Shown piece after piece: positions 1 to 10,757 of a stretch of DNA of 64,000 bases. A program made the position numbers and the translations under genes. The notes beneath the pieces were generated by a model. It was not told the origin of the DNA, did not search any database, and saw only the letters and a list, made by a program, of their open reading frames with translations. This stretch comes from Lytechinus pictus. Taxonomy: Eukaryota > Echinodermata > Echinoidea > Temnopleuroida > Toxopneustidae. The stretch is taken from NCBI RefSeq assembly GCF_037042905.1, contig NC_087254.1:14121103-14185102 (forward strand), read 5' to 3'. Position 1 is the first letter of the stretch. Each line of letters begins with the position of its first letter.

Positions 1-377
1 ACAAAATGACCTTCTCTCTTTTTTTTTTGGCTTGTCAATTCTTTCCTGTGTTTTTTTTTGGCCTGTCAAACCTTTCCTGTAATTCCCCCCCCCCCTTTTG
101 GAAATTCAGGTATCCGCCTCTGATATATACAGCAGATGATAAATGCTTTCCATAATTCATTTATGCACAGTAATAAAGTAAATAAGGAAAAGGGTAAACT
201 GAAAAAGCAAAGAACGTGTCAAAACTTTCCCTGTAACAAAAATAGGTAATAATAATAATAGCTGGATTTATAAAGCGCTCCTTTCCAGAGGATACAAAGC
301 ACTGCTATAATTACCCCCCGGCTTAAGCTGTGCTGCCACTATAGGCGCTGAAGCATTCAAGGAATTTCTTCCTACCG

Positions 378-540
378 GGGGCCCGTTTCATAAAGCTGTC
401 CGTAAGTTAAGAGCGACTATAAGAACGACTGGTGATCCTTTCTTGTGGTAAATGACGTTCACCATTATTTGTTGGTGATTATTTAGCGCGTAAGAAAGGA
501 CCACCAGTCGTTCTTAAAGTTGCTCTATAAAACACCCACC
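378..540. mobile_element. MITE inserted in a SINE
   Basis: Begins GGGGCCCGTTTCATAAAGCT. AGAGCGACTATAAGAACGAC and TGGTGATCCTTTCTT pair with AAGAAAGGACCACCAGTCGT and TCTTAAAGTTGCTCT, then CTATAAAACACC. The flanking SINE text resumes directly after it. Confidence 0.7.
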
Positions 541-561
541 TGGTGCCCATTTACCTCACCT

Positions 562-695
562 GGGGCCCGTTGCAGAAAGAGTTGCGTTTAAACGCAAGCC
601 AAAAATCAATCGCAAGTCCCAAATGCGCGCTGTTGATTGGTTGAAAATCAAGTTGCGCATGATTTTTAGAGTTGCGATCGATTGCAACTCTTATG
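562..695. mobile_element. Second MITE inserted in the same SINE
   Basis: Begins GGGGCCCGTTGCAGAAAGAG followed by TTGCGTTTAAACGCAA; the right part has AGAGTTGCGATCGATTGCAACTCT. The right terminus is degraded (CTCTTATGGGTGC). Confidence 0.55.
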
Positions 696-710
696 GGTGC
701 AATCGATGAT

Positions 711-911
711 GGTGCCGTGGCCAAGTGGTCTAAGGCGCCTGGCTATACATGGAAAGTCCGGGGTTCGATCCCCGGCCGCGGCACCTATGACCGTGAGCAA
801 GGCATTTAATCTACAATGCTCGTTTATTCTGCTTTCAAATAAATGGAAATGCTATATGCATTATTGGTAACTAGGTGTGCACTTGTTTGTTAAAAAAAAA
901 AAATAATAATA
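711..911 (+). repeat. tRNA-derived SINE (Leu/Ser-like head, A-rich tail)
   Basis: 711-785 has an A box (TGGCCAAGTGG) and a B box (GGTTCGATCCC), and GGTGCCG pairs with CGGCACC at its ends. The anticodon arm is not canonical and the T arm does not space correctly with that acceptor, so it is not a normal tRNA gene. A body follows (about 786-890), then a poly-A/AAT tail at 892-911. It lies inside another SINE. Confidence 0.65.
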
Positions 912-1035
912 AATGGGTTGAGTGCAGCACAATGTGGGTAACTTTCTTGCTGAAGGAAAACAAGCCATGGCTGGTAATCGAACCCACGTCCCTCAGATTG
1001 AAAGACAAGGGTCATAACTACTAGACCACGATCTA

Positions 1036-1780
1036 TCAATCTGCAATCAAATCTCTACTTGACCAACTTCAAAAAATTCAAAATAGAGCTGGAAGAAGAA
1101 TCTTGAAAATTGACCCCTATTCACACACTTCAACCTCCCAAATTCATTCTATTCTGGGTTTGGACACTATTCAGAAGAGACAGTATTTTCACTTGATATT
1201 ATTCATGTATAATATTAGTAAAATTTCCACTGAATATATGAAAAATATGTTTCATACAAAAGCTACTCCTTACCCTCTTAGAAATGAAAATAATGTAAAA
1301 TTACCCAGACCTAGAACCAATAGTTGTAAAAGATCTTTATCTTACCGAGCTGCCTCTGAATTCAACAGAATCCCTTTGTGCGTGCGTAATGTCACCACTT
1401 TAAATTCTTTTTAAAATACATTTTTTGAATATATATGTGCTAAATGAAATTAACTCACTGATATGTACCGGGGGGGGGGGGGGGTAAGTGTAGGTTATAT
1501 GATTTTTCTTTGTTTTTAATGATTTCACTTCTATGTCTGATGGTCAACTTCCTTTTCTTATGGTGATCATAGCCTTTTTGCCAGTAAACTGGCTCCATGG
1601 AAGACCAGCAGCAATGCATTATTGCAGCTGAATATGGACTACCAACCGTATAATTTACTTTATCTCATACCTTTTATTATTGTATCTTAACATTGACCTC
1701 ATCATCTCATGTTATATGTATTTGTATGTACTTTGTATCTGTTATTTTTTATACGGAAATAAAACAAACGATGCGCCAAC
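1036..1780 (+). pseudogene. 3' end of a CR1/L2-like LINE
   Basis: The frame ending at 1413 gives QKIQNRAGRRILKID, HSILGLDTIQKRQYFHLILF and SYRAASEFNRIPL, the typical C-terminus of CR1/L2-like ORF2 proteins (LQ..QNRAAR...LGW..L..R...H...Y). A 3' UTR follows with a small hairpin (AGCAGCAATGCATTATTGCAGCTG, near 1608) and ends near GAAATAAAACAAACG at about 1770. Everything upstream of the last ~120 codons is absent. Confidence 0.75.
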
Positions 1781-1944
1781 AAAAATAGGTAAACAATGTG
1801 TACAAACACAGCAAAATAAAAATTAAACAGCAACCAAAATAAAACGCTAACTATAGAAAAAAAATCCCAAAGTACACCACACAGTCGATCACGTGGGAGG
1901 GGGGGGGGTCACTCTCATAGACACATACATAAACATGAATAGAC

Positions 1945-2215
1945 CCTATGGGGAAAAACCACAGTGTCCCACAGTCTCTGTCACAGTGTGTTCACACACA
2001 ATGTGAAATCACCTTTACACTGTTAAATTTGAGCATTTTACACGGCATTCACCTGTAGATCATGTGAATACGCTGTGAACAGTCACACTGTCGAGGTGTC
2101 AACACTCGACAGTGTGAAAACATCTTCACACTGTTGAATTTTAGCATTTTATCAGTGTGAATTATATTTTCACACAGTTAACTCTGTGAACACACTGTGT
2201 TTTTTCCAGCAAAGA
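1945..2215. repeat. CACAGTGT-rich MITE, copy 1
   Basis: The stretch is built from CACAGTGT, ACACTGTG and CACACTGT words with TTTGAGCATTTTA-type spacers, and ends TTTTTTCCAGCAAAG. The same order of words occurs at 11901-12137. End repeats are weaker than in copy 2. Confidence 0.7.
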
Positions 2216-2605
2216 AGTTAATCGTAATTCTATTCTTTCGATTTAAATGTTTACATATTATTTCCGTCTTTATTAAGCCTTTTTTGATGTATTGTTAATG
2301 ATGTTTTGTTTTATGGCAATTGGCAAATAAATAGATGAATCATAAAAGAACTGGACCAGCCACAAAATGTAAGGCACCTCAAATATACATACACTGTACA
2401 TACGTACAGTACTAGTACAATGTACATATACACTGTAGAAAAAATGCAAGCATGTATGAATCTTAAATAATTATTAATTCACAAACTAAGATATCAGTTT
2501 ATTCTCTATTATATCTTAATACACGCAATTAAACCTGACGTGATATCATTTTATATATCTACAATGAAATTTAACTAGTTTCAATTTATTCTTCACTACG
2601 TGACG

Positions 2606-2674
<69 letters not shown>
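2606..2674. repeat. (TA)n microsatellite
   Basis: Nearly pure TA dinucleotides with one CATACA interruption. It produces spurious frames on the minus strand. Confidence 0.95.
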
Positions 2675-2677
<3 letters not shown>

Positions 2678-2714
2678 AAAAATTGGTTTCTTCATTGATT
2701 TCTTTCATATAACA

Positions 2715-2820
2715 TATTATGTTATGCAGGGCCCACTGGTAGAGCAGTTTCCTAACTGAAGTGGCTACCCTGGGTAAATAAAACGTTATTATTATTATTA
2801 TTATCATCATTATTATCATA
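2715..2820 (+). repeat. 3' end of the same SINE family
   Basis: GGGCCCACTGGTAGAGCAGT, TTCCTAACTGAAGTGGCTAC and CCTGGGTAAATAAAACGTTA with a (TTA)n tail match the tail of the SINE at 19860-20095 read on the minus strand. The tRNA head is absent. Confidence 0.6.
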
Positions 2821-2973
2821 TATATACATATAATATATCTTACTATATATTAGTATACTATAACAACGATTAATAATTATGAATTTCGTGATGACACAAC
2901 ACATTTTCAAGCACGAATATACACATCGATAGTTGGTGTAAACAAGTTTAGTTTAGTGAATAATTGATCTCTA

Positions 2974-4762
2974 CAGTGCGTCCCAAAAAAAACTATACAC
3001 TTTTGAAATGGCTGCCAAATAAAAAAATGTACCACTTTGGGGGAAAAGACTTATAGATATGGAAAGCCTATAAAGTCAACTTTCAAATGACACCAAAAAG
3101 TTGGAAAACTATTCATGCTTGAGCGAGCACTGCCCACTGAAACAAAGGGTATGAAAATTAGGGTGGGCTGGAATTAGCCTTCCAATTTCTTTCAGTTTTT
3201 TTTGTTTGGTACTTGCAAAGTTGATGGTTATTTGGTGAATTAAAGATCAGTTGTGATCAGTTTGTTGTTTGTGAAAATTTAATGCGTTATTAAATTGAAA
3301 TTTAATGCATGAGTGATCATGAATTGGGTGCAGCATTTTGTCTTATCATGTGGGTCTCAACAATGTGTTCACGACAGTCAGGAGAAGAGGGGGTAATATG
3401 ACTTAGGTAGGTGAAGTACGTTGATGGGATAAAGGTCAACAGAACATTTAGCAACCCCTCTCTCAATCTCACCCCCCCCCCGCTTATCTCCTCCTGAGAA
3501 ACTAAGCTCAGCTAAAGTAGGATGGGCAGGAATTAGCCTTACAGTTTTTTTGAGTGGTTAGTCCTTTGGAACTTGTTAAGCTAAATTAATGAGTGAGATA
3601 AGTTTTGGTTTCTTAGGCAAATTTCATGAGTTACTAAATTGTAATTTAATGCATGAGTGAACAGGAATTTTAATTTTATTGTTGCATATTCATCTTGTGA
3701 ACCTCAGAAGTGTGTTCGTGAGAGTCAGAGTAATGTGATGGTACCCGTTACAAGCAAGAGGGCGAGATATGCTAAGACTTGGTTAAAAGGGCATTCCTCT
3801 TCTTTTTTTTCCTTTTACAAATTAAAAGTCATATGTACCCTCCCCTCTCCACCTCCATTTCCCAGCCCCCCCCCCTCTCTCTGTCTCACTTCCTGCATCA
3901 TTTGTAGCCTATTCAAAACTTAACTGCCAAGTGACCGGTGGCTGATGGTCAGTTTTTTTTTTCAATGATTACCAAGAAATTTAATGATTATGATGATTAA
4001 TGAAATAATTAATTGAAAAAAAACTGAATGTTTGATTGATCACATTGCACATTGAATAAGTTGATTTACTGATAAATTGTTGATTAAATGATTGATAGGA
4101 AAAAGTTGATGTCCCAATTCAGAATTAATCATTAAATCAACATTCTGCTCTGGACTTCACGCGTACATGACAATAGCCATCAGTCTCTCAACAGGAGGGA
4201 GGGCGGGAGAGAGGGAGGGGGCGGGGGCTGAATGTTCTGTTGACCCTTATTCCATCAACCTACTTCTCTGACTTAAGTCCTATCTCACCCCCTATTCTCC
4301 CGACGCCCATGAACACATTGCTGAGATCCACATGATAAATTTGAAATGCTGCCCAAAAAGAGATCCAAATGATAAAGTTTAAATGCTCCCCAAAAAGTCT
4401 AACTTGTGTTCACTCATGCATTAAAGTTCAATTTAATAATTTATAAAATTTGCTTAAGCAACCAAAACTGGTCATGGTTGATCATTAATTTATCACATCG
4501 CCCTTAACTTTGCAAGTTCGAAAGGATTTGCCTCTCAAAAACTTACATAAATCGGAAGGCTAATTCCAGCCCACCCTAATTTTCATACCCTTTGTTTCAG
4601 TGGGCAGTGCTCGCTCAAGCATGAATAGTTTTCCAACTTTTTTGTGTCATTTGAAAGTTGACTTTATTGGCTTTCCATATATGTAAGTCTTTTTCCCCAA
4701 AGTGCTACATTTTTTATTTGGCAGCCATTTCAAAAGTGTATAGTTTTTTTTGGGACGCACTG
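2974..4762. mobile_element. 1.8-kb foldback element flanked by TA (Tc1/mariner-type ends)
   Basis: Ends are CAGTGCGTCCCAAAA...and its inverse, each bordered by TA (2972-2973 and 4763-4764). The inverted arms extend over about 200 bp at high identity and, with gaps, about 500 bp: GGTTGATGGAATAAGGGTCAACAGAACATT-like blocks recur at 3420 and 4215-4260. A partial direct copy of the arm lies at 3495-3760. No transposase frame is present, so it is non-autonomous. Confidence 0.85.
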
Positions 4763-4769
4763 TACTATT

Positions 4770-5425
4770 TTTAATCAAATTCATTTAATATAGTACCAGG
4801 TTTGGAAATCCACTACGTGATCGAGATCCTATAGAATCTGTCGAATATAGCCAGACATTTCCAGGCACCTTCTGGCCATAATCAACGAACGTATAAGCTT
4901 GGCCAAAATCTTGTTTGGAGAGACTCTTAAATCTGATCTTCCACATCAACCATCCTCATTCTGCATTTCGGAACTCCGGATGAATTGTTCACATTCTCAA
5001 TCCCAGTTTTGCCACAGTGTTCTGGTTCACCTTTGGCTGCTTCAGCTAGGTCCAAAATGTTCCTCCTGAACCTGTGTTCCAATAATAGATAATAGTGACA
5101 CAGACAGTAGAATCTAAATTGCATTTACTACATCTATACCTGCATATCCCTTTCAATAGAATAACTTAGAATAAAGACGTATAAAAGTAGAGAAATCGAG
5201 AACTTGCTTTTTGTGACATTGGTGTTGAATGATAGTGAATGTTATAAAGTTGGAGAATGAGTTTAAAAAAAAAATTATTAGTGTGAAAGAGGTAATGTAT
5301 ATTTAGAGTCCCTAATGCCAGAGGTAATTGATAGGCACGCCTTATTTTATTCAGCCCATGATAATTATCATTTGTATTAAAGATATTTCAGGTGTAAATC
5401 TGCAAATTAAGTTTGACCTTGCTCC
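4770..5425. other. No gene or repeat recognised
   Basis: AT-rich single-copy-looking sequence between the TA-flanked foldback and the TTA-flanked MITE. The longest frame (5124-4927, minus) has no recognisable features. Confidence 0.5.
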
Positions 5426-5428
5426 TTA

Positions 5429-5847
5429 AGGCCACCGCACACCTTACGACTGTTCGCGATCCGATTTTGGAACAAATCGCATTTTGCTCATTTTCTGAAA
5501 AAGTTAATGGAACATATAATTTTATTTGAGGTTAAAATTAATTGAAAGAATATATATAACCATTTTGAAAGATTACAAGCCTTTCTTTTAGAGTAAAGGC
5601 CAAATTAATTTCAAATCGTATAGGCAATCGTACGACTGCTATGACGTCATTACGACTAGATATTAAATTCGCTTTTATTCTAAGAATTAAGGATGATAGC
5701 ACAGTTAAAGATTTGAACACAGGCATTCGTACGATGATTTAGAACATTACACAATAAGATATTCCAAGTCTCAATGTTAGCATCAAATTCTACTACATTT
5801 TATTCTGAAATCGGGTCGCAGACCAATCGTAAGGTGTGCGGTCGCCT
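5429..5847. mobile_element. 419-bp MITE with TTA target duplication (PIF/Harbinger-type)
   Basis: Left end AGGCCACCGCACACCTTACG and right end (inverted) AGGCGACCGCACACCTTACG differ at one base. TTA borders both sides (5426-5428, 5848-5850). TWA duplications are the hallmark of PIF/Harbinger elements. There is no coding capacity. Confidence 0.85.
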
Positions 5848-6099
5848 TTACTGAAGTGCATATGGGGCAGACACACCCAGCCAGCTAAAGAAGAAGTATT
5901 TGTCATGGGCATGGATTAGCTGCTGATTTACGAGATAATAACCTTCACCATTGCTTTAGTTCTGTATCATCTAAACTCTAAAGCTATCAAGTTTGATAGC
6001 AGGAAAACCTGTCTGTGACAGGGTATTTTATCTATTGTTAGTTCCACCTCCCCGAAATGTGCACCCCCATACCACTTTAGTTCCAACTCCCGAGGAAGT

Positions 6100-6570
6100 G
6101 CACACCCCCATGCTCAAACCACCCTACGCCCTTATTGTGTATGATTCTCTATGAGCAATTAATAAACCCTTGGTGTCTTAAACATTTTCAATAACGAAGT
6201 AATTGTCAAAGAATGTGCTGTTTGGTAGGGTATGGACTTTGTTGCTAAAGAGCATGTAATTTGTCTTCTGGTGATAAAGCGAAACTATGTTGGCCTTGAT
6301 CCAGTCCGTAACATTTATCAGTTCAGAATTTACAATCATAACGAGGTGGTTAACGTCATTATGGGAAAAGAAAACATTTGACTCGTCACCGAAAGGTATA
6401 AATTAGAGAAAACTTGATGTCTTTTGAATATCATTAATATAAGTAATAAAAAGAAGTGGGCGAAGAGGGCTACCCTATGGTACACCGCAACTTATTGGGA
6501 GAATAAAACTCTTGCTTTCGTATAGACGAAGATTCAGGTATGGAACAAAGGCATAAAGAACAGACACCAG
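6100..6570 (-). pseudogene. Dead reverse-transcriptase fragment
   Basis: Minus-strand translation, ignoring several stops, gives SCGVP-GS-LRPLLF-YINDIQ, FGDESNVFFSHNDVN where FADD(T/S)NVF is expected, NSELINVTDWIKAN and YHQKTNYMLF. These are the RT palm and thumb blocks of a CR1/Daphne-like LINE. The catalytic box is mutated and no open frame remains. Confidence 0.65.
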
Positions 6571-6809
6571 TGATGTGAGATATTGGAAATGTTTGGATCC
6601 TTTTGACAAGTAGATACGGATGGTTTTTCGTTGATATGGTAGAGGGAGTCCATCATTAGGCGAAGAGATTGTTCATGAACAGAGTGTATTTAATAGTATT
6701 GGGATTGAATATTGATGTTGTTTGAGTTAAATTAGTTTGTATTTGGTTAGGATACTTCAGAGAAGTCACAATCAGGATCCGTTGTTTAACATGTTATAGC
6801 CTGAGCGCA

Positions 6810-7058
6810 GGGGCGGATCCAGGATTTTTCAAAGGGGGGGCAAATTTTTCGGAGGAAAATTTTGACAAGCAAAAAAAAAATGTTTTCAACCACAAATTAA
6901 GGATATTTCGTATACCGGAAAAAATAAAAACAAAAGGGCTTCAATTTCAAAAGAAGGGGCACACCTATGTTTTAATGGCATTTTTACATTACAAATTTTG
7001 ATTTTGCTTATCAAGGGGGCACGTGCCCCCTGTGCCCCCCCCCTCTGGATCCGCCAGT
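6810..7058. mobile_element. 249-bp GGCGGATCCAG element with 11-bp target duplication
   Basis: GGGGCGGATCCAGGA at the left is matched by TCTGGATCCGCCAGT at the right. G-run (left) and C-run (right) tracts lie just inside, with TTGACAAGCAAAAAAAAA. GCCTGAGCGCA flanks both sides (6799-6809, 7059-7069). The paralogous sequence near 8646 (GCCTGAGTGTA) lacks the insertion. Confidence 0.88.
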
Positions 7059-7318
7059 GCCTGAGCGCATGAACGGTTGTGAAACGTCAAACGTGGATAG
7101 TAACGTTGGAAGAGTATCGTGATTGGAGATCAATTTAGTATTACATGTTTGTAGGGATAAAGAAGATTATTACATGGCATGGCTGATGTGAATATTGTTT
7201 TAATTTAGTTGTTCCCATGGATGCACCCCTCCCCAATATGTAACCTCAACAATGTCACATGCACGTGGAGTGCTGTTAAGAGGCTTGGTCGTTCATTCAT
7301 ATACTGTTTTCGTACTTA

Positions 7319-8391
7319 TACCCCCGTCACACACTTATTCGGAATCAGCAGGAATCGAGCAGAACCAGCCGGAATGAAGAACTTTCAAAATTCGTGCCAC
7401 ATTCGGGAGGGAATTTGAAATTTTCACTACTTTTGCAAAAATGTCGTTCGAATACTTAGAACGTCCTTCGATCCCGCCTGGAATGATTCTTGCACATTCC
7501 AGGTGTATTGACTGTCGAATGCAACTTGAATACAGTCGGAACACAGGAAGAATATTAAGAATGCTGTTAGAATGCAGCAAGAATATTTAGAATACACTTC
7601 GAATACCGTACGAGTGCGGTTCGATTGCTTCCCGTATATGTACTGCCCGAAGTCTGGTTGGAAGGTACCTCGATTGAATTCAGAACGCTGCCGGAAAGGT
7701 CGCCGAGTTCGGTTCGAACTTTCAAGAATTCAAATAGAATGCACCTCAAATACTTGAAATGTACTTCGAATGTACTTAGAATGCAACACGAATGTCCCGA
7801 ACTTATCAAGAATGCCGCCGGAATGGTCCCAGATAGGCTATAAAATGCTTCCGAATCTAGAATTTTCATCAGTCTAGCCCATAACCACCACAGAGTATGG
7901 ACCTCCTGGACCAAATTACATTGCTCCAGATTGCTGTCCTCCAGCAAGAACTGCTTGAGAGAGATGTGGAGGACGCCAGGAGAAGAAAAAGGAGGAGAAG
8001 ACCCAGAAGATATCATGACCGGGTGACTTCTACTGCCAAATGACGTATACAACAGCAGCTGGCGGCGTTTTATGCGATTCGGTTTTCTCTAGAATGCGAT
8101 CAGAATGCCTCGAATGCTCTTAGAATGTCGTAAGAATATTTAGAATGCAGTCAGAGAGCAGTCAGAATGCACTTCGAATGTCGTTCGATATTTCTCCAAT
8201 TCGAATGCACTTCGAAAGTTTTGAACATGAGCAAAACGTTCAGGCCGGTCACAAGAATGGACCCGAATGTCTGGAACGCACTCAGAATGCAGTCAGAATT
8301 TTTAGAATGCGCTTTGAATATCCAGGAATGTACCAAGAATTTTCATTCCGACGGCATTCCTGCTCATTCCGCCTCTAGTGTGACGGGGGTT
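7319..8391. mobile_element. 1.07-kb inverted-repeat element filled with GAATGC words
   Basis: ACCCCCGTCACAC (7320-7332) is repeated inverted at 8378-8390. Most of the interior consists of degenerate 10-15 bp units around GAATGC / GAATTT. In the middle (7895-8042) an open stretch reads MDLLDQITLLQIAVLQQELL then an arginine-rich run, which might be a relic of a Harbinger-type transposase N-terminus. TTA at 7316-7318 and 8392-8394 could be the target duplication. Confidence 0.65.
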
Positions 8392-9039
8392 TTAGGATCA
8401 TGAACTCTTTACGGTGATGTACATAATTGAGACATTGAAAATGGTTGGATCATTTAACAATTATTGGGATCCCGAATGGGGATGATTTTTGTTGATTATG
8501 ACGGAGGCAGTACATGACTTGGTTCATGAAAAAGTTGTGGTTCATAGCATTTGAATTAAATACTGAAATGTTGTTTGAGATGAAGTACATGTAGGTGAGT
8601 TGGTACTGCACGTTTGGACGGTTTACAAATTGTTTTGAACCTGTTAGCCTGAGTGTAAGGATGGCTGTGACAAGTGGATATTAATGTTGGATGAGTATTG
8701 TGATTTGGAGATAGTATTGCATCCTTTTGGAAAGTTGATTACATGGCATAGCGTAAGTGAATATTGTTTTTATTGTTCCCATGTGATACATAGTATAGTA
8801 AAATAGCATCCGACGGCTTTATGTGATGAATAAATTAAATAAATAACAGAGACGTGATCAGAACTTAAACAAAGACCGTTATTTAGACTTTCCAAGACCT
8901 GAAGGTTCCTTCATTATATTAGGAGACTAAATCATCATTCATTCTACTTGTATAAAGAGATAAAGCTTAGCAATATTGATAACAATAATATCGAAAACAA
9001 TCACAGTAGCAATGGTGATAATGATTAACCACACGGCAT

Positions 9040-10725
9040 TTACCTTTTGTAGTAATAAGCGACTCCCAGAAGAATAAATACAATTAAGAAGATCAAACTG
9101 CAGATAATTACAATAATGGCTGCTGTTCCTTGTGGTTTGGTGTCTGCTGGAACTGTATTATTCTCTCGGACAGGTAGGGTAATATTAACGATAGAGATAT
9201 CCCTTGATGAGGTGTTTCGCAGGTGGGTAGATATGGCTAGACGGCCACTCAAAATGGCTTCAAACAACAGATGTTTGGAGATGAACGTATGCTCAACTGA
9301 AATAAAAGTGAGATATAGTGAAACTCACCTATCCTCAAGAAATTGTGAGAGAATTTTATAAGATACAAAACATTTCATGTTATAGTTTTACTTGCATCAT
9401 TGTTGCGTTTCATTATTGATTGGTGCGGAAATCAAAGAATAGCGTTCTGGGCCCCGTCTTACAAAGATCGAGTTACGATTGATCCGATCAACTTCAGCTA
9501 TATGGAAATCTTATGTCATGTTTTTTCTAAAAGAAATTTGCGCAGTGTCTTTTGAAAACTTGGTAAACAAAGAGAAGCACATCGAACTTCAAGAAAAAAT
9601 GTTAATCTATTTATGAATAAACATCACATCTAGAAATTAATATGAATAAACATGCATGTTAGGTGTTGACGTTGCTGGTTTTTCATATTTGTGGTAGATC
9701 AGATCAATCTTATCTCTTTGTAAGACGGGGCCCAGATATTTATTGGTGGTCAAATTTAATAGATTGATTATCCGGTCTTCAACATGAACCAATAACCAAT
9801 CTCGAGGCGTCTCTCTTACTACTGAATTCTTAGAATAATACCCCTTCATGCATTCATTGAAAAAAATGAATACTGACCGGATCGTCTCTTGACATTTGAT
9901 ATAACTTCTCGTTTCCATTTTGTTAGTAATCCTGAAGCTTCGGAACAAAAATCTTGGCCAGCGGCTTTAATACCATACACGACAAACGAGCTCAAATACG
10001 GTTCTCCGTCATCTGCCGTTCCTTTGATAACCGGATATCCGTCAGCAAGCTTTATATCATTTCTCGTTACAAACTCAATCTTTGTACTTCCACTGACAAT
10101 GGCAAAGAGAGAGAGAGAGAGAGATTTAAAATAGAACAAATTATGTGATACTGCCTGCCATATTAAAACATTAAGTTAAAGCAAACTATATTAAAGGGAA
10201 AAAAAAAATCCTAACACTATTGAACACATAAATATTTTTTCATTATAATTAATGTCATTCCGATACTATCTCACCGCCTAATCAGCTAGCTATGCACTTG
10301 GCTCAAGCATTGTGAGTTGAGAGTTTTTTGTTTTGTATAAACAAAGGGTACCTAAGGCGCTGATCATTATCATTTTGAAAGTGTTGTAACCAAAGGAACG
10401 GTCAATTACTTGGTATACATGTATACGTCAGATGGTCTAAAGGCCCGGTCCCGCTGCACTTACGGATGCAGAGAGGATGTAAAACGGAAAGAAATCTTGC
10501 CCTCCGTTTGAAATCGTTATGTACGGTATCCGTTGTGTACTCTTTGCATACGTGTTTCATACGCTCTATATCCATCAGCATCCGTCCACTGTGATTTCAT
10601 TGTTCGCCCATTTTGTTCATTGTCTGGAGCGGATGAAAACGGATCGGACGGAGCCACCCCGAAATTTTGCTTGTCCGCTGTATCCGTTATGAACACATTT
10701 TGTGTCCGTTGGCCAGTATATATTG

Positions 10726-10757
<32 letters not shown>

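Larger units (their letters stand above)
241..1035 (-). repeat. SINE split by nested insertions
   Basis: The pieces 241-377, about 541-564 and 914-1035 align in order with the intact-looking copies at 60870-61100 (TATAGCGC-like start, CCTACCAGGTACCCATTTAC, GAGTGCAGCACAATGTGG) and 13999-14150. The minus-strand end (1030-965) is tRNA-like, with GGTCTAGTAGTTATGACC and the B box GGGTTCGATTACC. Two MITEs and the SINE at 711-911 occupy the gaps. Confidence 0.7.
6590..8790. repeat. Diverged direct repeat (6590-7215 and 8395-8790) around a MITE
   Basis: Both halves contain, in order, GGATCC..., GATGGTTTTTCGTTGATATG / GATGATTTTTGTTGATTATG, TTGTTCATGAAC / TTGGTTCATGAA, TGTTGTTTGAG, TAGCCTGAG, TGTTGGATGAGTATTGTGAT and ATTACATGGCAT...GTGAATATTG. 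The 1.07-kb GAATGC element separates them. Confidence 0.65.

Noticed and set aside
711..785. Functional tRNA gene
   Set aside because: A and B boxes are good, but acceptor and T-arm pairing cannot be satisfied together, the anticodon stem is poor, and a SINE-like body and poly-A tail follow.
7567..8052. 161-codon minus-strand ORF
   Set aside because: It is a reading of the GAATGC-word element, whose biased repeats keep the frame open; no family resemblance.
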